From positions 124,001 through 188,000 of the forward strand of contig JAQXMC010000033.1 in assembly GCA_029012445.1 (NCBI GenBank): a stretch of DNA of 64,000 nt. The letters are read 5' to 3'. The DNA is from Oscillospiraceae bacterium (GTDB taxonomy: Bacteria; Bacillota; Clostridia; Oscillospirales; Acutalibacteraceae). Of this stretch, positions 60,474 to 64,000 are shown in pieces. The notes beneath the pieces are model-generated. The model had not been told where the DNA came from and ran no database searches. It worked only from the letters and a program-made list of their open reading frames with translations. Position numbers and translations under genes: made by a program. The stretch's first letter is position 1; each line of letters begins with the position of its first letter.

Positions 60474-63362
60474 TTACTTCTTGACCTTAACATTAACAAC
60501 CTTGCTTGCCGAGCTGTTGACGCCGTATGCATTGACAGCGATAACTCTGACATAGATCTTCTTTCCGCCGCTAAGCTTCTTGAGCGTCGCCTTGTTGCTC
60601 GTAACGGTTGTTGACTTGACGCTCTTCTTGAACTTCTTGTCTGTCGTATACTGAACGATATATTTCTTTGCTCCCGTTGTCTTTGACCAGCTGACTGACG
60701 CGGTCTTTGCCTTCGTTGACTTGACCTTAACGCCGGAAACAGCCTTGGTCTGAGTGCCTGTCTTCAATACCGAGCTGTAGTCGCCGTATTTGTTGAGCTT
60801 GGACACTGCGCGAACCTTGAACTGATAGCTCTTGGCCGTTGAAAGCTTCTTGACGGTGAGCGAAGTTGAAGTGGTTGTAGCAATCTTTGTCCACTTCTTG
60901 CCATCAGTGCTCCTGTATACTTCGTATTTAACTGCGCCGGCTGCCTTTGACCATGAGAGCTTGAGCGAAGTCGTTGTGACTGAGCTTGCTTTAAGGCCTG
61001 ATACCTTTGCGGGCTTGAGAGCCGGAATAGTCTCGGTCTTGAGAACCTTGCCGCAATATGCGCAGACATATGATCTCTTGCCGTTTGCGGTGTAGGTTGC
61101 AGCCTTATCGGTTCTTGCAACTGACTTATGCTTCTCGCAAACGATCTGGAAGCTCATTGTTACCTTGCCGACATAGTCGCCCTTACCAACAACGGTAACG
61201 GTTGCTTTGCCGGGCTTGACGCCTGATGCGGAAACGGTGTAATCAGTGCCCTTTCTGAGAGCCTTCTTGTTATAGGTGTTGACGATCTTGACATTGCCGT
61301 CGTTAGCTTTGCCCGTTGCCTGTACCTTTGAAGATACGCTGACTGCAAATTTGCACTGATCTGAAAGAGCTGTGAACAGATAGAGAACAACAGGAAGAAT
61401 GTCGCTCTTTCTGTTATTGAGACCGACAAGAATGTTGCCGACAGCCTTTTCAAGAGAAGCGTTGCTGACCATGTAATCAAGTGAAACAAAGCTGCCCTCG
61501 AAGACCTGCTTGCCCATAACGCCCTTGAGGAGGTTGTTGAGCATTGCATAAACGAGATTTGAAGCTGTGACTGTCGTGTTTATATCGGTGAATGACTTTT
61601 CGATGCCTTCTCTGACGAGAGTTTCAAGATCAAGATTAACTAACGCCTTGGTAACTGCGGGGATCATCGTTGATGCTTTTGCGTAATCGAGTTTCTGCGT
61701 TCCGGTGAAAATAACTGCCTGAAGCTTGTCAAGCTTTGAAAGGAAGCTTTCCGACTTGCTGAGATTAACACCGAGAATAGTGTCAAAGTTGAGGTCGCAG
61801 AGATAATAGTTAGCCGCATAGTTGAGAACATCAAGATAGGTCTTGCCTGAAGAAACGACATATCTTGTCTTGTTGGCTGTGTCTGTATAAAGAATAGCGT
61901 ATTTATTGAGATAGTAGCCGAGAATATCGCCGAGAACCTGCTCATATGTCTTTGAGTTCTTGCCTACGATAGCCTTGTCGCCGTCCTTAACGAGATAAGG
62001 AAGAAGCTTTGTCATAACTTCCTGAGTTGTCTTGCAGCTCTTAAGGATATTAGCTACTTCAGGATCTTTGACTGTTGCCTCAACGATAAGCTGAGCGAGT
62101 GCGAACGCATATGATGTGAAGGTGTCTCCGAACTCGTAGTTCTTATACGGGTTCTTTGCAACATCTGACTTGAGAGCTTCGCCGACTGCCCACATAAACA
62201 TATTCTGAATATTTGCGCCTAAGTTCTTTGAGGTGTCCCAACCGGTATAGGTCGTAACGCCCTTAACAAACTGACCGGCAAATATATTGAAGTTCTTGAT
62301 GCTGCCACCCTTAGCTGTGTAGTCAAGGAATGAAAGGTCGGTCGTGTTAAGTCTGAGAATGGCTGCGAACGGTGCGCCGTACTCAGTGCCGACTACGAAG
62401 TTCTGAAGTCTTTCACCGTACTCGGTAAAGAGAGCCTTGATATATTTAACATTGTTCTGATAGACAACATCAAATATTTTTGCGATTGCTGCGTCGAGAG
62501 TCATCTTCTCGTCGTATTTGTATCCGTCGAGACTTCCCTCAAGCTTGAAGCCCTGATCATAGAGGAACTTCAGGACCTCATTGGGCTGCTCAACATTTAT
62601 GTACTTTTCCTTTATGGAAGCGTCGAACTTAGCGAGATAGCCGTTGATGCCGTCGCCTAGGCCGTCTTCAAAGATGATAGCGTCGAGTGACTTGGTTACT
62701 GCTTTATCATACTTTGCCTTTAATGCGGCGTCAACAGTTACATTGCCGTTAGCGTCAGTGACCTCATAGGGATAGACAAGCTTTGCGACAGTTTCCTTAG
62801 CAAAGGTCGGAAGATCTTTTTTAAGGACAGTTACAATGTTGATATTCTTCGTCTTGTTTGCAACAAAAGCGCCGAGGAACTCTTTGTTGTCGGCAAGGAA
62901 CTTAACAAGGTTGCCGAGAATAGCGTAGTCGCCGGTCTTAGCTCTTGTCTGACCTTTTGTCCAGTTTGAAGTAACAAGCCCGTAGCCAAGAACAGACTTA
63001 ATGATAGCCTTTGTGAGGAAGTTGTCGTTAAGGCCCTTAAGGCTGTCAATTGTCTTCAAGATACCGTCAACACTGTTGACATTGATGGTAATTCCAAGAA
63101 GCTTTGCAACATTCAGAATTGTATCCATGCTGCTCGTATCAATATTTTTAAGTATTGAATCGAGATAGTCGAGCAATACCGTTGCATTGTTGCCGTTGGC
63201 ATTACCGTCCTTTGTTACGTAGCCTTGAGTTATGTTCTGTGACGGATCCACAACAACACCCGCGGGATCAACCTTTGCAGAAGCAAAGAGTGAGAAGCAG
63301 GCTGAGCTGAGGACCATAACAAGAGCCAAAACAAAGCTGATTATTTTGTTTGTTCTTCTCAT
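60474..63362 (-). CDS. Large secreted protein with a helical N-terminal region and two Fn3 domains
   Basis: From the ATG at 63362 (AAGGAGG) the protein has 962 residues: signal peptide 1-28 (ending FASA), an unrecognised mostly helical region of about 640 residues, an Ig-like strand-rich segment (NTYNKKALRKGTDYTV, VTVVGKGDYVGKVTMSF), a short CxxH...CxxC element (VCEKH and YVCAYCGK) common in Clostridia surface proteins, and two fibronectin type III domains (LKLSWSKAAGAVKYEVYRS; ASVSWSKTTGAKKYIVQYT). The very basic Lys-rich C-terminus has no sorting signal and lacks the amphipathic tail of the 24-40 kb proteins. The helical part resembles the giant protein in style (long hydrophobic helices, short loops), but no clear homology can be claimed. 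Confidence 0.8.
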   Translation of the reverse strand: MRRTNKIISFVLALVMVLSSACFSLFASAKVDPAGVVVDPSQNITQGYVTKDGNANGNNATVLLDYLDSILKNIDTSSMDTILNVAKLLGITINVNSVDGILKTIDSLKGLNDNFLTKAIIKSVLGYGLVTSNWTKGQTRAKTGDYAILGNLVKFLADNKEFLGAFVANKTKNINIVTVLKKDLPTFAKETVAKLVYPYEVTDANGNVTVDAALKAKYDKAVTKSLDAIIFEDGLGDGINGYLAKFDASIKEKYINVEQPNEVLKFLYDQGFKLEGSLDGYKYDEKMTLDAAIAKIFDVVYQNNVKYIKALFTEYGERLQNFVVGTEYGAPFAAILRLNTTDLSFLDYTAKGGSIKNFNIFAGQFVKGVTTYTGWDTSKNLGANIQNMFMWAVGEALKSDVAKNPYKNYEFGDTFTSYAFALAQLIVEATVKDPEVANILKSCKTTQEVMTKLLPYLVKDGDKAIVGKNSKTYEQVLGDILGYYLNKYAILYTDTANKTRYVVSSGKTYLDVLNYAANYYLCDLNFDTILGVNLSKSESFLSKLDKLQAVIFTGTQKLDYAKASTMIPAVTKALVNLDLETLVREGIEKSFTDINTTVTASNLVYAMLNNLLKGVMGKQVFEGSFVSLDYMVSNASLEKAVGNILVGLNNRKSDILPVVLYLFTALSDQCKFAVSVSSKVQATGKANDGNVKIVNTYNKKALRKGTDYTVSASGVKPGKATVTVVGKGDYVGKVTMSFQIVCEKHKSVARTDKAATYTANGKRSYVCAYCGKVLKTETIPALKPAKVSGLKASSVTTTSLKLSWSKAAGAVKYEVYRSTDGKKWTKIATTTSTSLTVKKLSTAKSYQFKVRAVSKLNKYGDYSSVLKTGTQTKAVSGVKVKSTKAKTASVSWSKTTGAKKYIVQYTTDKKFKKSVKSTTVTSNKATLKKLSGGKKIYVRVIAVNAYGVNSSASKVVNVKVKK

Positions 63363-63423
63363 AGATAATTTACCTCCTTGACAGGGACTAAAGATTTCAT
63401 ATACCCCGTCCATATTCAAGTTA

Positions 63424-63452
63424 ATTATACACTTTCGCTCAAAAGCCGTCAA
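63424..63452 (-). promoter_or_regulatory. Promoter of the Fn3 surface protein gene
   Basis: Minus strand TTGACG (63452-63447), 17-base spacer, TATAAT (63429-63424). Confidence 0.75.
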
Positions 63453-63787
63453 GAGCATTTCGTTTTTTTATGAAAATTCACAAACTCTACACACTTTTAA
63501 AAATATTTAAGAAGCGTCGCCTTCTTTTCCGGCCGACAGATATCATATATCGTCTATTGCCCGACAAACTTCGACTATATTCTCTGTTTTTCTGAAAATC
63601 AACACAAATCGAGTGAACATCTGAGTTCGGATAAGCCCGAATACGAACAACATTTTAGCCTGATCTGCGTCATCAAAATTCTTAATAAAATATTCGTTCC
63701 TACATACGCGAAGCTTATATCATCTGCGAAACAGATATCATACCGGAGGTATATCACCCGTGACCGCAGGGAACAGATGTCATTGAA
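63453..63787. other. Intergenic gap without a supported gene
   Basis: Low-complexity AT-rich sequence with no ribosome-site-supported frame and no strong hairpin. Confidence 0.4.
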
Positions 63788-63824
63788 AAAGCACACTTTT
63801 GTCTACCGGACAAAAGTGTGCTTT
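63788..63824 (-). terminator. Terminator of the tRNA unit
   Basis: A 16-bp perfect stem AAAGCACACTTTTGTC with its complement and a 5-base loop; it lies directly after tRNA-Gln on the minus strand, with T-run. Confidence 0.9.
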
Positions 63825-63828
63825 TTTA

Positions 63829-63903
63829 TGGCAGGGATGGCAGGATTCGAACCTACGCATGCAACAGTCAAAGTGTTGTGTCTTACCGCTTGACGACATC
63901 CCC
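63829..63903 (-). tRNA. tRNA-Gln (anticodon TTG)
   Basis: A 75-base cloverleaf: acceptor GGGGATG with CATCCCT, anticodon stem CAACA with loop CTTTGAC (anticodon TTG), T-arm with GGTTCGAATCC and an encoded CCA. It is the last tRNA before the terminator. Confidence 0.95.
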
Positions 63904-63967
63904 ATATCAATATAATTTTTTTCTGATATAAGAAAGTGACCAATCTCTTGGTCACAGTTTCTCAATG

Positions 63968-64000
63968 TGGGGTGGATGATCGGGGTCGAACCGACGACCT
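63968..64000 (-). tRNA. tRNA-His, 3' part (cut by window edge)
   Basis: The visible part has the T-arm GTCGG-TTCGACC-CCGAT, acceptor strand CATCCAC, discriminator C and CCA. A C discriminator is characteristic of tRNA-His. The anticodon lies beyond the window. Confidence 0.75.

Overview
The window reads as chromosome of a spore-forming, acetate-producing low-to-mid GC Clostridia, most like an Oscillospiraceae/Ruminococcus-type gut anaerobe. The reasons are the sporulation genes (SpoIID-like protein, BofA, YabP, YabQ), the AckA and PduL acetate genes, FeoB, an oxygen-labile aconitase-type hydratase, TTGACA-17-TATAAT promoters, strong GGAGG ribosome sites and many secreted proteins. This placement is inferred from gene content only.

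Layout. 1-1.6 kb: end of a spore/peptidoglycan gene pair. 2-4.4 kb: acetate kinase divergent from the acetate-using tRNA ligase TmcAL. 4.4-11.1 kb: MarR/TSUP pair, membrane M28 peptidase with a chagasin-like inhibitor, thioredoxin, ribosomal protein L19, RibU under an FMN riboswitch, and phosphomannose isomerase. 11.2-19.9 kb: DUF2508-BofA pair, aconitase-like hydratase with MalQ, and a nucleoside-type ABC importer without its binding protein. 20-23.5 kb: tRNA-Lys, a decayed phage MuF-type head/toxin remnant with a possible immunity ORF, then FeoB.

23.7-40.5 kb is the unusual part: a block of secreted proteins. A 3362-residue repeat protein is flanked by two divergently placed paralogous alpha/beta-hydrolase-like proteins. 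Their nucleophile elbow carries cysteine (K-C-L-G) instead of serine. A CotH-type secreted kinase lies beside them. A third hydrolase paralog, broken by one frameshift, is at 48.2-49.8 kb. All five proteins, though from three unrelated families, end in a similar short amphipathic aromatic/basic helix. This is a candidate uncharacterised targeting or anchoring signal.

41.5-58.2 kb: GGGtGRT/NifU-like pair, CNNM transporter with a 59-residue gene and a family 4 uracil-DNA glycosylase, PduL, membrane proteins, a Gly-rich TPM-like protein, a tyrosine phosphatase with a LysR regulator, and a complete branched-chain amino acid (liv) importer. 58.4-60.4 kb: the conserved rqcP-yabP-yabQ-divIC-yabR cluster. 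60.4-63.4 kb: another large secreted Fn3 protein. The window ends in tRNA-Gln and part of tRNA-His.

Non-coding structure stands out. There is a two-copy dispersed repeat with a covarying hairpin (4.4 and 41.0 kb), a gap-free GC-rich four-way-junction palindrome at 8.6 kb, and overlapping divergent promoters between ackA and tmcAL.
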